Part shown: piece by piece, positions 8,111-18,932 of the stretch
Layout: each line of letters begins with the position of its first letter
How positions within the stretch are numbered: the first letter of the stretch is position 1
Origin: Pelomonas sp051857475
GTDB taxonomy: Bacteria > Pseudomonadota > Gammaproteobacteria > Burkholderiales > Burkholderiaceae_C
DNA length: 64,000 nt
Assembly: GCF_051857475.1 (NCBI RefSeq)
Contig: NZ_JBPZGZ010000001.1
Span: 1,860,001-1,924,000 of the forward strand
Reading direction: 5' to 3'
The notes under the pieces: generated by a model
The model's input: only the letters and a program-made list of their open reading frames with translations
What the model was told of the DNA's origin: nothing
The model's database searches: none
Translations under genes and position numbers: made by a program

Positions 8111-8677
8111 TTGGCCACCGACAAAGAACTCAACGATTTCCTGCGCACCGTGGACCGTCGCGCCTTCAAGCGCACGGCCTATCTGGTTCGTGACGACGAT
8201 GCCGCCCTGGACATCGTGCAGGACGCCATGATCAAGTTGGCCGAGAACTATTTCGACCGCCCCGCGGCCGAACTGCCCCTGCTCTTCCAGCGCATCCTGT
8301 CCAACGCGACGATGGATTACTTCCGTCGCCAGAAGGTGCGCAAGGCGGTCATGACGAATATGTCTGACTTCGAGGGCGCCGACGCCGACGGCGACTTCGA
8401 TCTGCTTGAAATCCTGGAAACGCAGGATGGCGCCATGGGTGCCCTCAGCGCGGCCGACGAAGTCAGCCGGGCGCAAATCTTGCAGTCCATCGATGCAGAA
8501 GTTCAGCAGCTGCCGACGCGTCAACGCGAAGCCTTCCTGCTGCGTTACTGGGAGGAACTGGATGTTGCAGAGACCGCGTCTGTGATGGGTTGCTCGGAAG
8601 GCAGTGTCAAAACTCACTGTTCCCGTGCCGTCCATGCGCTGGCGAAGTCGCTCAAGGCCAAGGGGATCACGCTATGA
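8111..8677 (+). CDS. ECF-type sigma-70 family RNA polymerase sigma factor
   Basis: About 188 residues with two sigma domains. Region 2 includes RTAYLVRDDDAALDIVQDAM (residues roughly 20-40) and TMDYFRRQKVR. Region 4 is LPTRQREAFLLRYWEELDVA followed by the helix-turn-helix SVMGCSEGSVKTHCSRAVH. The frame has no early ATG; TTG at 8111 is the most upstream start and matches the expected N-terminus, but no ribosome site is visible. Its stop overlaps the ATG of the DUF3619 gene. This is the first gene of a tightly packed chain running to dgkA. Confidence 0.9.
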   Translation: MATDKELNDFLRTVDRRAFKRTAYLVRDDDAALDIVQDAMIKLAENYFDRPAAELPLLFQRILSNATMDYFRRQKVRKAVMTNMSDFEGADADGDFDLLEILETQDGAMGALSAADEVSRAQILQSIDAEVQQLPTRQREAFLLRYWEELDVAETASVMGCSEGSVKTHCSRAVHALAKSLKAKGITL

Positions 8678-9147
8678 AGTCGCCGCAAAATTTTTCCGCC
8701 CTCCCTGCTGACCTGGACGCTCGCGTTACACGTTTCGGCCTGCGCGTCGCTGCCGGCCTGACCGAGCGCAGTGCCGCCCTGCCGCACGACGTGTCCGAGC
8801 GCCTGCGCTTCGCCCGCGAACAGGCCATGGCCCGCGCCGCCCAGGCCCGCGCCGCACGCACCTCGGTGAGCACCGCAAGCCCCGGCGTGGTGCAGATGGG
8901 TTCGACGCTCGCCCTGAGCGGCGGCCCCCGCGGTGCAAGTGGCGACAACGGCCTGTGGGCCAAACTGGTCTCCGCCCTGCCCCTGCTGGCCCTGCTCGCC
9001 GGCCTGCTGCTGATGCAACAGAGCCAGATCCACGAACAGATCGTCGCTGCAGGTGAAGTCGACACCGCGCTTCTTAGCGACAACCTGCCGCCCTCCGCCT
9101 TCAGCGATCCCGGCTTCGCTGAATTCCTGAGAGATGGTCAAGAATGA
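8674..9147 (+). CDS. DUF3619 membrane protein, candidate anti-sigma factor
   Basis: 157 residues beginning MKSPQNFSALPADLDARVTR. The N-terminal half is soluble and Arg/Ala-rich. One membrane segment (LWAKLVSALPLLALLAGLLLM, about residues 90-110) follows, then a short extracytoplasmic tail. It matches the DUF3619 family, which recurs beside this type of sigma factor in Burkholderiales. The ATGA overlap with the sigma gene, the cytoplasmic head and the single membrane span resemble an anti-sigma factor. That role is inference, since no zinc-type anti-sigma motif is visible. Confidence 0.75.
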   Translation: MKSPQNFSALPADLDARVTRFGLRVAAGLTERSAALPHDVSERLRFAREQAMARAAQARAARTSVSTASPGVVQMGSTLALSGGPRGASGDNGLWAKLVSALPLLALLAGLLLMQQSQIHEQIVAAGEVDTALLSDNLPPSAFSDPGFAEFLRDGQE

Positions 9148-9979
9148 CCGGATGCCCATGAGTCGAGTCGCGCGAACAGGTTCCACCTCTCTTCGCCCAC
9201 TGATGGCCCTGCTGCTCGCTGCAGCGGGGTTTTCTGCTTTTGCGCAGGGCCCCGAGGCGGCTTCGGCACCTGAAGCCACGGCGGTCACTGCACCCGCCGC
9301 ACCGCCCCAGGCTGTGCGGCCGGCTGCGCCAGTCTTGCCTCCCGTCTCCGCCCTGGCCTCTGCGCCGACCTGGCAGGCACTGACGCCCGCCCAGCGCGAC
9401 TTGCTGGCACCTCTGGCGAAGGATTGGGACACCCTCGGCCCCAACCAGCGCAGCAAATGGCTGAACGCAACTCCTCGCCTGGCCGCGCTGCCCGCCCCCG
9501 AACTTGCACGCCTGCATGAGCGCATGCGCGACTGGGCCCATCTGAAGCCTGGCGAACGGGTGGATGCGCGCATCGGCTTCCAGGTCGCCAAGCAGGTGGA
9601 TGCCGAGCAACGCCAGGCCAAGTGGGAGGCTTACCAGGCCTTGCCGCCGGAAAAGCGCCAGGAACTCGCCGACAAGGCGGTGGCCCGCCGCCAGGCGCAG
9701 ACCAAGGCGGCCGGGTCGGTGCCCAAGACCCTGGAAGCAGCGCCGAAATCCAATATCGTGCCCGCCGCACCCAAGCTCCTCACACCCACGCCCGTCGCCG
9801 GCAGCCTGATCCAGGCCAAGCCCGGCGCCACGACCGTGCTGATCACGCGCGGATTCGTCTTGCCCGCCCATCACGCCGCGGGGGAGACCAAGGTCGTGGC
9901 AGACCCCGCCCTGGTCGACCCCAAGACCCTGCTGCCCAAGTCGTTGAGAGCGCAGCCCGCATCCGCCCCACGCACATGA
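9134..9979 (+). CDS. DUF3106 secreted protein
   Basis: 281 residues with a signal-peptide-like segment (RPLMALLLAAAGFSAFA, then Q), so probably periplasmic. An Ala/Pro-rich linker follows. Next come helical repeats typical of DUF3106: WQALTPAQRDLLAPLAKDWD, LGPNQRSKWLNATPR and PEKRQELADKAVARR. The coding start overlaps the DUF3619 gene; an ATG at 9152 is an alternative. Function is unknown. The genetic linkage suggests it acts with the sigma/DUF3619 pair on the outer side of the membrane. Confidence 0.75.
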   Translation: MVKNDRMPMSRVARTGSTSLRPLMALLLAAAGFSAFAQGPEAASAPEATAVTAPAAPPQAVRPAAPVLPPVSALASAPTWQALTPAQRDLLAPLAKDWDTLGPNQRSKWLNATPRLAALPAPELARLHERMRDWAHLKPGERVDARIGFQVAKQVDAEQRQAKWEAYQALPPEKRQELADKAVARRQAQTKAAGSVPKTLEAAPKSNIVPAAPKLLTPTPVAGSLIQAKPGATTVLITRGFVLPAHHAAGETKVVADPALVDPKTLLPKSLRAQPASAPRT

Positions 9980-10488
9980 TGGCGGCAGCGGACTTGAACG
10001 CCGCGCCCGCGGGCCTGGCGAGGCGGTTTGCGGCCTTCCTCTATGAAGGCGTGCTGCTGTTCGGCGTCGTCTTCTTCACCGGCTTCCTCTATTCGGTGCT
10101 GACGCGCCAACAGCATGCGCTCGAGGGCCGCACCGGCCTCGGCATCGTGCTGCTCCTCGTGCTGGCCCTGTATTTCATCGGCTTCTGGACCCACACCGGC
10201 CAGACACTGGCCATGAAGACCTGGCATCTGCGTGTCGTCGACTCGGCAGGCCATCCCCTGGGCTGGGGTCGAGCAGCGCTGCGCTATCTGCTGAGCTGGC
10301 TGTGGTTCCTGCCCGCCCTGGTCAGCGTCTGGGCCCTGGGCCTGCATGGCGGTGGCGCCATCGTCGGCAGCCTGATTGCCGGCATCGCTGCCTATCTGCT
10401 GATCGCCCGTCTGCACCCACAACGACAATTTCTGCACGATACGATCGCCGGCTCGCGCATCATCACCCAGCTCCCGCAGCGTTCATGA
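9976..10488 (+). CDS. RDD-family membrane protein
   Basis: 170 residues with about four membrane segments. The RDD signature appears as GLARRFAAFLYEGVLLFGVV near the start, with QTLAMKTWHLRVVD in the middle and QRQFLHDTIAGSRII at the end. Starts at ATG 9976, overlapping the DUF3106 stop (ATGATG, so 9979 is also possible). RDD proteins are small membrane proteins of mostly unknown transport role. It overlaps the next gene, dgkA, by four bases, so the whole chain is probably one transcript. Confidence 0.85.
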   Translation: MMAAADLNAAPAGLARRFAAFLYEGVLLFGVVFFTGFLYSVLTRQQHALEGRTGLGIVLLLVLALYFIGFWTHTGQTLAMKTWHLRVVDSAGHPLGWGRAALRYLLSWLWFLPALVSVWALGLHGGGAIVGSLIAGIAAYLLIARLHPQRQFLHDTIAGSRIITQLPQRS

Positions 10489-10862
10489 GCAACCCCCACA
10501 AAGGCCGCACCGGCTTCGATCGCGTCATCCACGCCGCCGGCTATTCCTGGGCTGGCTTGAAGGCCGCCTACACCGGCGAAAGCGCCTTCCGCCAGGAGAC
10601 CTGGCTCTGCGTCATCGCCGCGCCGCTGGCCTTCTGGCTGGCCAAGACCTGGGAACAGGCCGCTCTGCTGCTGGGCTCGCTGCTGCTCATCCTCATCGTC
10701 GAGCTGCTGAACTCGGCCATCGAAGCCGTCGTGGACCGCGTGTCCTTCGAACGGCATGAGCTGTCCAAGCGCGCCAAGGACATCGCCAGCGCCGCGGTGC
10801 TGATGGCTTTGGTGCTGGCCGCCGGCATCTGGGGATCGGCCATCTGGCAATACCTGCGTTGA
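10485..10862 (+). CDS. dgkA: Diacylglycerol kinase
   Basis: A small integral membrane kinase of 125 residues that phosphorylates diacylglycerol to phosphatidic acid, recycling lipid released by envelope glycan synthesis. The family hallmark ELLNSAIEAVVDR is intact, followed by AKDIASAAV. Three membrane helices are evident. The ATG overlaps the RDD gene stop. Its position at the end of the sigma-DUF3619-DUF3106-RDD chain fits an envelope-related transcription unit. Confidence 0.95.
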   Translation: MSNPHKGRTGFDRVIHAAGYSWAGLKAAYTGESAFRQETWLCVIAAPLAFWLAKTWEQAALLLGSLLLILIVELLNSAIEAVVDRVSFERHELSKRAKDIASAAVLMALVLAAGIWGSAIWQYLR

Positions 10863-10880
10863 CAGTGTGACACTCGGGCC

Positions 10881-11666
10881 ATGACTTCGGCCCGAGGCTT
10901 CCAGCTGCTGCGCTCCGGCATGGCCGGCGTCGAGGTCGTGGTGGCCGATTCGGCCCACGCCTTCGGCCGGCATACCCATGATGAATTCGGCATCGGCCTC
11001 ATCGAGCGCGGCGCGCAGAAGTCGGCCAGCGGACGCGGCGTCGTGCAGGCCTGCGCCGGCGACATGATCACCGTCAACCCCGGCGAGGTGCATGACGGCA
11101 AGCCCTTCGACAACAGCGGCCGGCGCTGGCGCATGCTCTATATCGCGCCACCCCAACTGCTCGAAGCCTCAGACGACATTGCGCCCGGCACGGCCTTCGA
11201 ATTCACCGCGCCCGTCATCCGCGACGCTGTGCTGACGGCTCGCTTTCGCGAGCTCTTCGACGCCGCAACGACTGCAGGAGCCTTGCGATCCGATGCCGCC
11301 TTGCTCTCTCTGGTCGCGCGCCTGCTGAAACCCGTGCCGCAAGAGCGCCCTGCCCTCGTCGCCGGCGTCACGGCGGCGCGGGAGCGCATGGACGACGCGC
11401 CGGACCTCACCCCAACGCTGCAGGCCCTGGCTGCAGATGCCGGCTTGAGCCGCTATCAGTTCCTGCGCGCCTTCACCCGCCTCACTGGCCTGCCGCCCCA
11501 CGCCTATCTGCTGCAACGCCGCGTTCAGCATGCCCGTGGGCTGGTGCGGGAGGGCATGGCGCTCGCCGATGTGGCCGCCGCCAGCGGTTTCGCAGACCAG
11601 AGCCACATGACACGCTGCTTCGTGCGCAGCTTCGGCCTGACACCCGGCTCGTTCGTCCAGCGCTGA
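10881..11666 (+). CDS. AraC-family transcriptional regulator
   Basis: 261 residues. The N-terminal half is an AraC-type cupin sensor (HAFGRHTHDEFGIGLIERG, AGDMITVNPGEVHDG). The C-terminal third is the double helix-turn-helix (AADAGLSRYQFLRAFTRLTG, then DVAAASGFADQSHMTRCF). It sits 62 bases upstream of a LysE-type exporter on the same strand. AraC-LysE pairs are common, and the regulator probably controls the exporter in response to an amino-acid-like ligand. That link is inference from position. Confidence 0.92.
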   Translation: MTSARGFQLLRSGMAGVEVVVADSAHAFGRHTHDEFGIGLIERGAQKSASGRGVVQACAGDMITVNPGEVHDGKPFDNSGRRWRMLYIAPPQLLEASDDIAPGTAFEFTAPVIRDAVLTARFRELFDAATTAGALRSDAALLSLVARLLKPVPQERPALVAGVTAARERMDDAPDLTPTLQALAADAGLSRYQFLRAFTRLTGLPPHAYLLQRRVQHARGLVREGMALADVAAASGFADQSHMTRCFVRSFGLTPGSFVQR

Positions 11667-11728
11667 AATTTCGTTCAAGACGGCGCCCAGCCGGCACCGC
11701 AGCATGCGCCCATCCAAGGAGCGCCTGC

Positions 11729-12340
11729 ATGAACCTCGAATTCCTGACCGTCTCGCTGCTCGTCGTCGCCTCGCCAGGCACGGGGGCAGCGATCACCATC
11801 GCCACCGGCCTGTCGCGTGGCGCGCGCACCGCGGCCATCGCCGCCTTCGGCTGCACCCTCGGCATCGTGCCGCACATGCTGGCGGCGGTGACCGGTCTGG
11901 CAGCCCTGCTGCATGCCAGCGCCCTGGCCTTCGAGACGGTGAAGTTCGCCGGCGTCGCCTACCTGCTCTACCTCGCCTGGATGACCTGGCGTGAGCGCGG
12001 TGTCATGACGATAGAAGCCGATGGCGTCGAACGCTCGAGCTGGCAGGTCATCCGGCACGCCGTGCTGGTGAACCTGCTCAACCCCAAGCTGTCGATGTTC
12101 TTCCTGGCTTTCTTGCCGCAGTTCATCGCCAAGGATGAAGCGGCGCCGACGCTGGCCATGCTGCAGCTCTCGGCCATCTTCATGGCCATGACCTTCGCGG
12201 TGTTTGCCGTCTATGGGGCCTTCGCGGCACGCATGCGTGAGCATGTGCTCGGTAGCCCGACGGCCATGGCTTGGCTCAGGCGCAGCTTCGCGGCCACCTT
12301 CGTGGCACTGGGCGCCAAGCTGGCGCTGACGCAGCGCTAA
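11729..12340 (+). CDS. LysE/RhtB-family amino acid exporter
   Basis: 203 residues with about six membrane helices. Starts MNLEFLTVSLLVVASPGTGA, carrying the SPG motif near the first helix that is typical of LysE/RhtB transporters. LNPKLSMFFLAFLPQF is the conserved central motif. A strong AAGGAGC precedes the ATG. Substrate unknown. Its stop overlaps the converging glnB stop by four bases. Confidence 0.92.
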   Translation: MNLEFLTVSLLVVASPGTGAAITIATGLSRGARTAAIAAFGCTLGIVPHMLAAVTGLAALLHASALAFETVKFAGVAYLLYLAWMTWRERGVMTIEADGVERSSWQVIRHAVLVNLLNPKLSMFFLAFLPQFIAKDEAAPTLAMLQLSAIFMAMTFAVFAVYGAFAARMREHVLGSPTAMAWLRRSFAATFVALGAKLALTQR

Positions 12341-12675
12341 ACAGCGGCTTCGTCCGTCTCGCCGGTGCGGATGCGGATGACCTGCTCGACGGGCACGACG
12401 AAGATCTTGCCGTCGCCGATCTTGCCGGTCTTGGCGGCCTTCAGGATGGCGTCGATGCAGCGGTCCACCTCGTCGTCCTTCACGACCACCTCGACCTTGA
12501 CCTTGGGCAGGAAGTCGACGACGTACTCGGCGCCGCGGTAGAGCTCGGTGTGGCCCTTCTGGCGGCCAAAGCCCTTGACCTCGGTGACCGTCAGACCCGA
12601 GGCACCCACCTCAGCCAGCGCCTCGCGGACCTCGTCGAGCTTGAAGGGTTTGATGATGGCGGTGATCTGCTTCAT
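12337..12675 (-). CDS. glnB: Nitrogen regulatory protein P-II
   Basis: A 112-residue trimeric signal protein that reports 2-oxoglutarate, ATP/ADP and (through uridylylation) glutamine, acting on NtrB and adenylyltransferase. The T-loop carries the uridylylation tyrosine Y51 in TELYRGAEYVVDF. The C-terminal signature GKIGDGKIFVVPVEQVIRIR is intact. It follows nadE by 33 bases on the same strand; nadE-glnB is the usual Burkholderiales order. No amtB is adjacent, which favours GlnB over GlnK. Its partners ntrB, ntrC and glnA lie at 49989-54626. Confidence 0.95.
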   Translation of the reverse strand: MKQITAIIKPFKLDEVREALAEVGASGLTVTEVKGFGRQKGHTELYRGAEYVVDFLPKVKVEVVVKDDEVDRCIDAILKAAKTGKIGDGKIFVVPVEQVIRIRTGETDEAAV

Positions 12676-12708
12676 GGGGCGAGGCTCCTGATTTCGTCTG
12701 TCGTCGAT

Positions 12709-14703
12709 TTAAGCACGTTCATCCGGGATCCGGTCCACGTCGGCGAGCCAGACAACAGCTTCGGAATCGCTCGGCGCCCGCCAGTCGCCACGCGGCGACA
12801 GCGAGCCGCCGCTGCCCACCTTGGGCGCATTGGGCACGCAGCTGCGCTTGAACTGGCTGCCCTTGAAAAAGCGCTGCACGAAGATGCGCAGCACGCGCTT
12901 GATTTCGGCCAGCGCGTAGACCTCACTCCACGCATGACGCGCCAGGAAGGCGATCTTGGTCGGCGCGTAGCCATGGCGCAGCGTGTAGAACAGGTTGAAA
13001 TCCTGCAGCGCATAGGCACCCACCGTCGCTTCCGTGCTCTGCAGGCCGCCTGGCACCAACTCGGGGCTGATCTCGGTGCCGAGGATGTCCAGCAGCACCT
13101 GGGTGTCGGTGCCGGCACCGAGCTGGCCGGTCTCGGCCACCCAACGCACCAGGTGCTGGATCAGCGTCTTGGGCACGCTGGCATTGACGTTGTAGTGCGA
13201 CATGTGGTCGCCCACGCCATAGGTGCACCAGCCCAGGGCCAGTTCAGACAAATCGCCCGTGCCCAGCACCAGGCCGCCGCTCAGGTTGGCCAGGCGGAAG
13301 AGATGGCTGGTGCGCTCGCCGGCCTGCACGTTCTCGAAGGTGACGTCGTAGACCGGCACGGCCTCGCTGTGGGGATGACCGATGTCCTGCAGCATCTGTG
13401 TGCAGCTGGGCCGGATGTCGATCTCGCGCGCCTCGCAGCCCACGGCCACCATCAAGCGACGCGCTTGCTCAAGGGTGCGCTCGCCGGTGGCGAAGCCCGG
13501 CATGGTCACGCCGATGATGTGGGTACGCGGCAGGCCCAGCGCGTCCATGGCGCGCGCAGCGACGAGCAGCGCATGCGTGGAATCCAGCCCGCCCGAGATG
13601 CCAACGACCAGCTTCTTGATGCCGCTCGAGGCCAGGCGCTGGGTCAGGCCCTGCACCTGGATGTTGTAGACCTCCTGGCAGCGCTCGTCGCGACGGCTGG
13701 GGTCCGCGGGCACATACGGATAGCGCTCGACGCGGCGCCGCAAGGCCAGCGGCTGGTCGCGATCCAAGTCGAGCTTGAACGAGACCTGCCGGAATGCAGC
13801 AACCGCCGCCGCATGCAGGCGCACCGAATCGCCAAAGCTCGTCTGCCGCATGCGCTCGCGAGCCAGTCGCTCCAGGTCCACGTCCGCCGTCACGAGCTGC
13901 GAACCGCGCAGGAAGCGCTCGGACTCGACGAGCAGCTCGCCGTTCTCGCAGACCAGGGCCTGGCCGTCCCAGGCCAGATCGGTGGTCGACTCACCGGCAC
14001 CTGCCGACGAGTAAACATAGGCCGCCAGGCAGCGCGCCGACTGCTGCGACACGAGCTGTCGCCGGTAGGCGGCCTTGCCGATGACGACATTGGATGCCGA
14101 CAGATTGACGAGCACGGTGGCGCCAGCGAGGGCAGCGAAGGAGGACGGCGGGATGGGTGTCCACACGTCTTCGCAGATCTCCACGTGCAGCCGCAGCAGC
14201 GGCAGGTCGTCGGCGGCGAAGATCTGCCGGCTGCCAAAGGGCACGCGTTGGCCCAGCAACATCACGGTGTCGACCGTCGCCTCCTCGCCCGAGCAGAACT
14301 GGCGCGCCTCGTAGAACTCGCCGTAATTGGGCAGGAAGGTCTTGGGCACAACGCCGAGGATGCGGCCGCGCAGCAGCACGACGGCGCAGTTGAGAAGCCG
14401 ATGCTCGACACGCAACGGCATGCCGACGATGGCTACCGGTGGCAGCTCCGCAGTAGCCGCCAGCACCTCGGCCAGCGCCGCCTCGCAGCCATCCAGCAGG
14501 GCCCGCTGGTGGAAGAGATCGTCGCAGCTGTAGGCCGACAGGCCCAGCTCGGGAAAGGCGATGACGGCCACGCCCTCGGTCGCCGCCTGTCTGAGCAGGG
14601 CAATCGTCTGCCCGGCGTTGAAGGCGGGATCGGCCACGCGACACTGGGGCACACCCACGGCGACGCGGGCAAAGTTATGGCTGTAGAGGTTGTCGAAACG
14701 CAT
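12709..14703 (-). CDS. nadE: Glutamine-dependent NAD+ synthetase
   Basis: The last step of NAD synthesis: amidates deamido-NAD with ATP and glutamine. About 664 residues, the two-domain form. The N-terminal nitrilase-type glutaminase has its catalytic triad in FPELGLS (E52), PKTFLPNYGEFYE and VEICEDVW. The C-terminal synthetase has the ATP loop VGISGGLDSTHALL. The start is set at MRFDNLYSHNF; an ATG nine bases and a TTG fifteen bases upstream are alternatives. Followed by glnB. Confidence 0.96.
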   Translation of the reverse strand: MRFDNLYSHNFARVAVGVPQCRVADPAFNAGQTIALLRQAATEGVAVIAFPELGLSAYSCDDLFHQRALLDGCEAALAEVLAATAELPPVAIVGMPLRVEHRLLNCAVVLLRGRILGVVPKTFLPNYGEFYEARQFCSGEEATVDTVMLLGQRVPFGSRQIFAADDLPLLRLHVEICEDVWTPIPPSSFAALAGATVLVNLSASNVVIGKAAYRRQLVSQQSARCLAAYVYSSAGAGESTTDLAWDGQALVCENGELLVESERFLRGSQLVTADVDLERLARERMRQTSFGDSVRLHAAAVAAFRQVSFKLDLDRDQPLALRRRVERYPYVPADPSRRDERCQEVYNIQVQGLTQRLASSGIKKLVVGISGGLDSTHALLVAARAMDALGLPRTHIIGVTMPGFATGERTLEQARRLMVAVGCEAREIDIRPSCTQMLQDIGHPHSEAVPVYDVTFENVQAGERTSHLFRLANLSGGLVLGTGDLSELALGWCTYGVGDHMSHYNVNASVPKTLIQHLVRWVAETGQLGAGTDTQVLLDILGTEISPELVPGGLQSTEATVGAYALQDFNLFYTLRHGYAPTKIAFLARHAWSEVYALAEIKRVLRIFVQRFFKGSQFKRSCVPNAPKVGSGGSLSPRGDWRAPSDSEAVVWLADVDRIPDERA

Positions 14704-14766
14704 GGGCGGCATCAGCAAAACCCCAGTCTAGTGCGGCGTTCCGCGGCTGCATTCCAATAGGCCGCC

Positions 14767-15918
14767 ATGCCCACCCTCCGCGTCCACGATTCGCCCGCAG
14801 ACTTACCCGCCGACGCCTGGAATCGCCTGCTCGCCGCGTCGCCACGGCCCACGCCTTTCATGCGCCATGAATATCTGCAGGCCCTGCACGACTCGGGCTC
14901 AGCAGTGGCCAAGACCGGCTGGGCGCCCAGCTTTCTGGGCGTCTGGGACGACGATCAACTGATCGCCGCCTGCCCGGCCTATCTGAAGACGCACAGCTAT
15001 GGCGAATATGTCTTCGACTGGGCCTGGGCCGACGCCTACCACCGCCATGGCCTGAGCTATTACCCCAAGCTGCTGGTGGCCGTGCCCTTCACGCCGGTGC
15101 CGGGCAGCCGGCTGCTGGCGGTCAACGACGAAGCCAGGGCGCTGCTCGCCCAGGCGCTGCGGGCCCTGGCCAAGGAGACCGAAGCCTCGTCCCTGCACGT
15201 GCTGTTCGGCGACGAGGCCGACCAGGCCGCGCTGGCGGCGGCGGGCTGCACGGCGCGTGCCGGCGTGCAATTCCACTGGACGGCCGAGGGCGACGCCGAC
15301 TTCGCCGGTTTCCTCGCCCGGCTGCAGCGCGACAAGCGCAAGAAGATCCAGCAGGAGCAGCGCCGCGTGCGCGAGTCCGGCGTCGTCTTCGAAGCTCGCA
15401 CCGGTGCCGACATCACGACCGAAGACTGGGACTTCTTCTACCGCTGCTACCAGCAGACCTATCGCGAGCACCACAGCAAGCCCTATCTGAGCCGCGACTT
15501 CTTTGCCCGCATGGCCAGCGACATGCCCGACAACTGGGTGATGTTCACCGCCCGCCGTGGCGGCGAACGCGTCGCCACCTCGCTGGTCGCCCTGGACCCC
15601 GAGCGCCGCGCCGCCTTCGGCCGCTACTGGGGCGCCGTCGAGCACATCCCCAACCTGCATTTCGACGCCTGCTACTACCAGCCGCTGGCCTGGTGCATCG
15701 CCAACGGCTACCAGCGCTTCGAGGGCGGCGCCCAGGGCGAACACAAGATGGCCCGCGGTCTGATGCCGACGCCGACGGCCTCCAGCCATTGGCTGGCCCA
15801 CCCCTCATTCGCAGACGCCGTGAACGACTTCCTGGCTCGTGAGGGCGAGGCCATGTCGGGCTATATCGACGAGCTGGGCGAGCACGCCCCCTTCAAGACC
15901 GCGAAAGCGGGCTCGTAA
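14767..15918 (+). CDS. FemAB-like GNAT acyltransferase (COG3146)
   Basis: 383 residues, divergent from nadE. It shows the pattern of the DUF482/FemAB-like family: SPRPTPFMRHEYLQALHDSG near the start, a central Lys/Arg-rich segment RDKRKKIQQEQRRVRESG, and HFDACYYQPLAWCIANGYQR then FEGGAQGEHKMARGLMP near the end. These proteins have a GNAT-fold acyltransferase domain; the substrate is unknown. A terminator follows directly. Confidence 0.88.
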   Translation: MPTLRVHDSPADLPADAWNRLLAASPRPTPFMRHEYLQALHDSGSAVAKTGWAPSFLGVWDDDQLIAACPAYLKTHSYGEYVFDWAWADAYHRHGLSYYPKLLVAVPFTPVPGSRLLAVNDEARALLAQALRALAKETEASSLHVLFGDEADQAALAAAGCTARAGVQFHWTAEGDADFAGFLARLQRDKRKKIQQEQRRVRESGVVFEARTGADITTEDWDFFYRCYQQTYREHHSKPYLSRDFFARMASDMPDNWVMFTARRGGERVATSLVALDPERRAAFGRYWGAVEHIPNLHFDACYYQPLAWCIANGYQRFEGGAQGEHKMARGLMPTPTASSHWLAHPSFADAVNDFLAREGEAMSGYIDELGEHAPFKTAKAGS

Positions 15919-15919
15919 A

Positions 15920-15946
15920 AAAAACAAAACGCCGCAGATGCGGCGT
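15920..15946 (-). terminator. Terminator between the FemAB-like gene and ppa
   Basis: ACGCCGC / GCGGCGT stem with an AGAT loop (15929-15946). On the minus strand it is followed by a long T-rich run (15917-15928), so it terminates ppa. On the plus strand the stem may also end the upstream gene. Confidence 0.88.
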
Positions 15947-15969
15947 CTTGAGTAGGGCGAAAAACCGGA

Positions 15970-16500
15970 TCAGGCCTTGGCGTAGTTCGCCATGCCTTCG
16001 GTGATCTCGGACTTGGCCTTCTCCGGGCCTTCCCAGCCCTTGACCTTGACCCACTTGCCCTTCTCCAGGTCCTTGTAGTGCTCGAAGAAGTGCTGGATGG
16101 CAGCCAGGCGGGCCGGGTTCACGTCCTCGATCTTCTGCCAGTGGTCGTACATCGGCAGGATCTTGCTGGTCGGCACGGCCAGCAGCTTGGCGTCGCCGCC
16201 GGCTTCATCGTCCATCATCAGCACGCCCAGGGGGCGGCAGGTCACGACTACACCAGGCTGAAGCGCGAAGGGGGTGATGACCAGCACGTCGACCGGGTCA
16301 CCATCGTCCGCCAGCGTCCTGGGGATGTACCCGTAGTTGCACGGGTAGTACATAGGCGTTGTCAGGAAGCGGTCGACGAACAGCGCGCCGCTCTCCTTGT
16401 CCACCTCGTACTTGATCGGGTCGGCATTCATCGGGATCTCGATGATGACGTTGAACTCGTCAGGCACCTTGGCGCCGGGGGTCACGTTGTGCAGGCTCAT
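15970..16500 (-). CDS. ppa: Inorganic pyrophosphatase, soluble family I
   Basis: Hydrolyses cytoplasmic pyrophosphate to phosphate with Mg2+. 176 residues starting MSLHNVTPGAKVPDEFNV. The metal-binding aspartates are in DDGDPVDVLVITP, with active-site residues in YEVDKESGALFVDRFL and YPCNYGYIP. The start is the ATG giving MSLHNV; the upstream open frame has no homology-like sequence. It is divergent from hppA across 161 bases, so soluble and membrane pyrophosphatases sit back to back. Confidence 0.97.
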   Translation of the reverse strand: MSLHNVTPGAKVPDEFNVIIEIPMNADPIKYEVDKESGALFVDRFLTTPMYYPCNYGYIPRTLADDGDPVDVLVITPFALQPGVVVTCRPLGVLMMDDEAGGDAKLLAVPTSKILPMYDHWQKIEDVNPARLAAIQHFFEHYKDLEKGKWVKVKGWEGPEKAKSEITEGMANYAKA

Positions 16501-16661
16501 GGTCGTTTTGTTGGCTAAGGAAAACCCGCATTCTAGGTTTCCCGTACTGCACTGGTAAACGTGCAATCCGACCGTCAAACCCGGACCTTAAGCTCGGCCG
16601 TCGAGCCCCGGCATACCCCCGCCGTCGGCCACAGATGACACGCTAAACAGGAGACTCATAC

Positions 16662-18857
<2,196 letters not shown>

Positions 18858-18879
18858 ATCCAGCGTAAACCCGGTAAAT

Positions 18880-18901
18880 AACGGCCCGCTTGCGGGCCGT
18901 T
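18880..18901 (+). terminator. Hairpin after hppA
   Basis: A perfect 10-base stem AACGGCCCGC / GCGGGCCGTT with a TT loop, 22 bases after the hppA stop. No T run follows on the plus strand, so it may act as a weak or Rho-assisted terminator. Confidence 0.5.
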
Positions 18902-18932
18902 CCCACGTCTGGCCACGGCAAAATCGCAGCTC

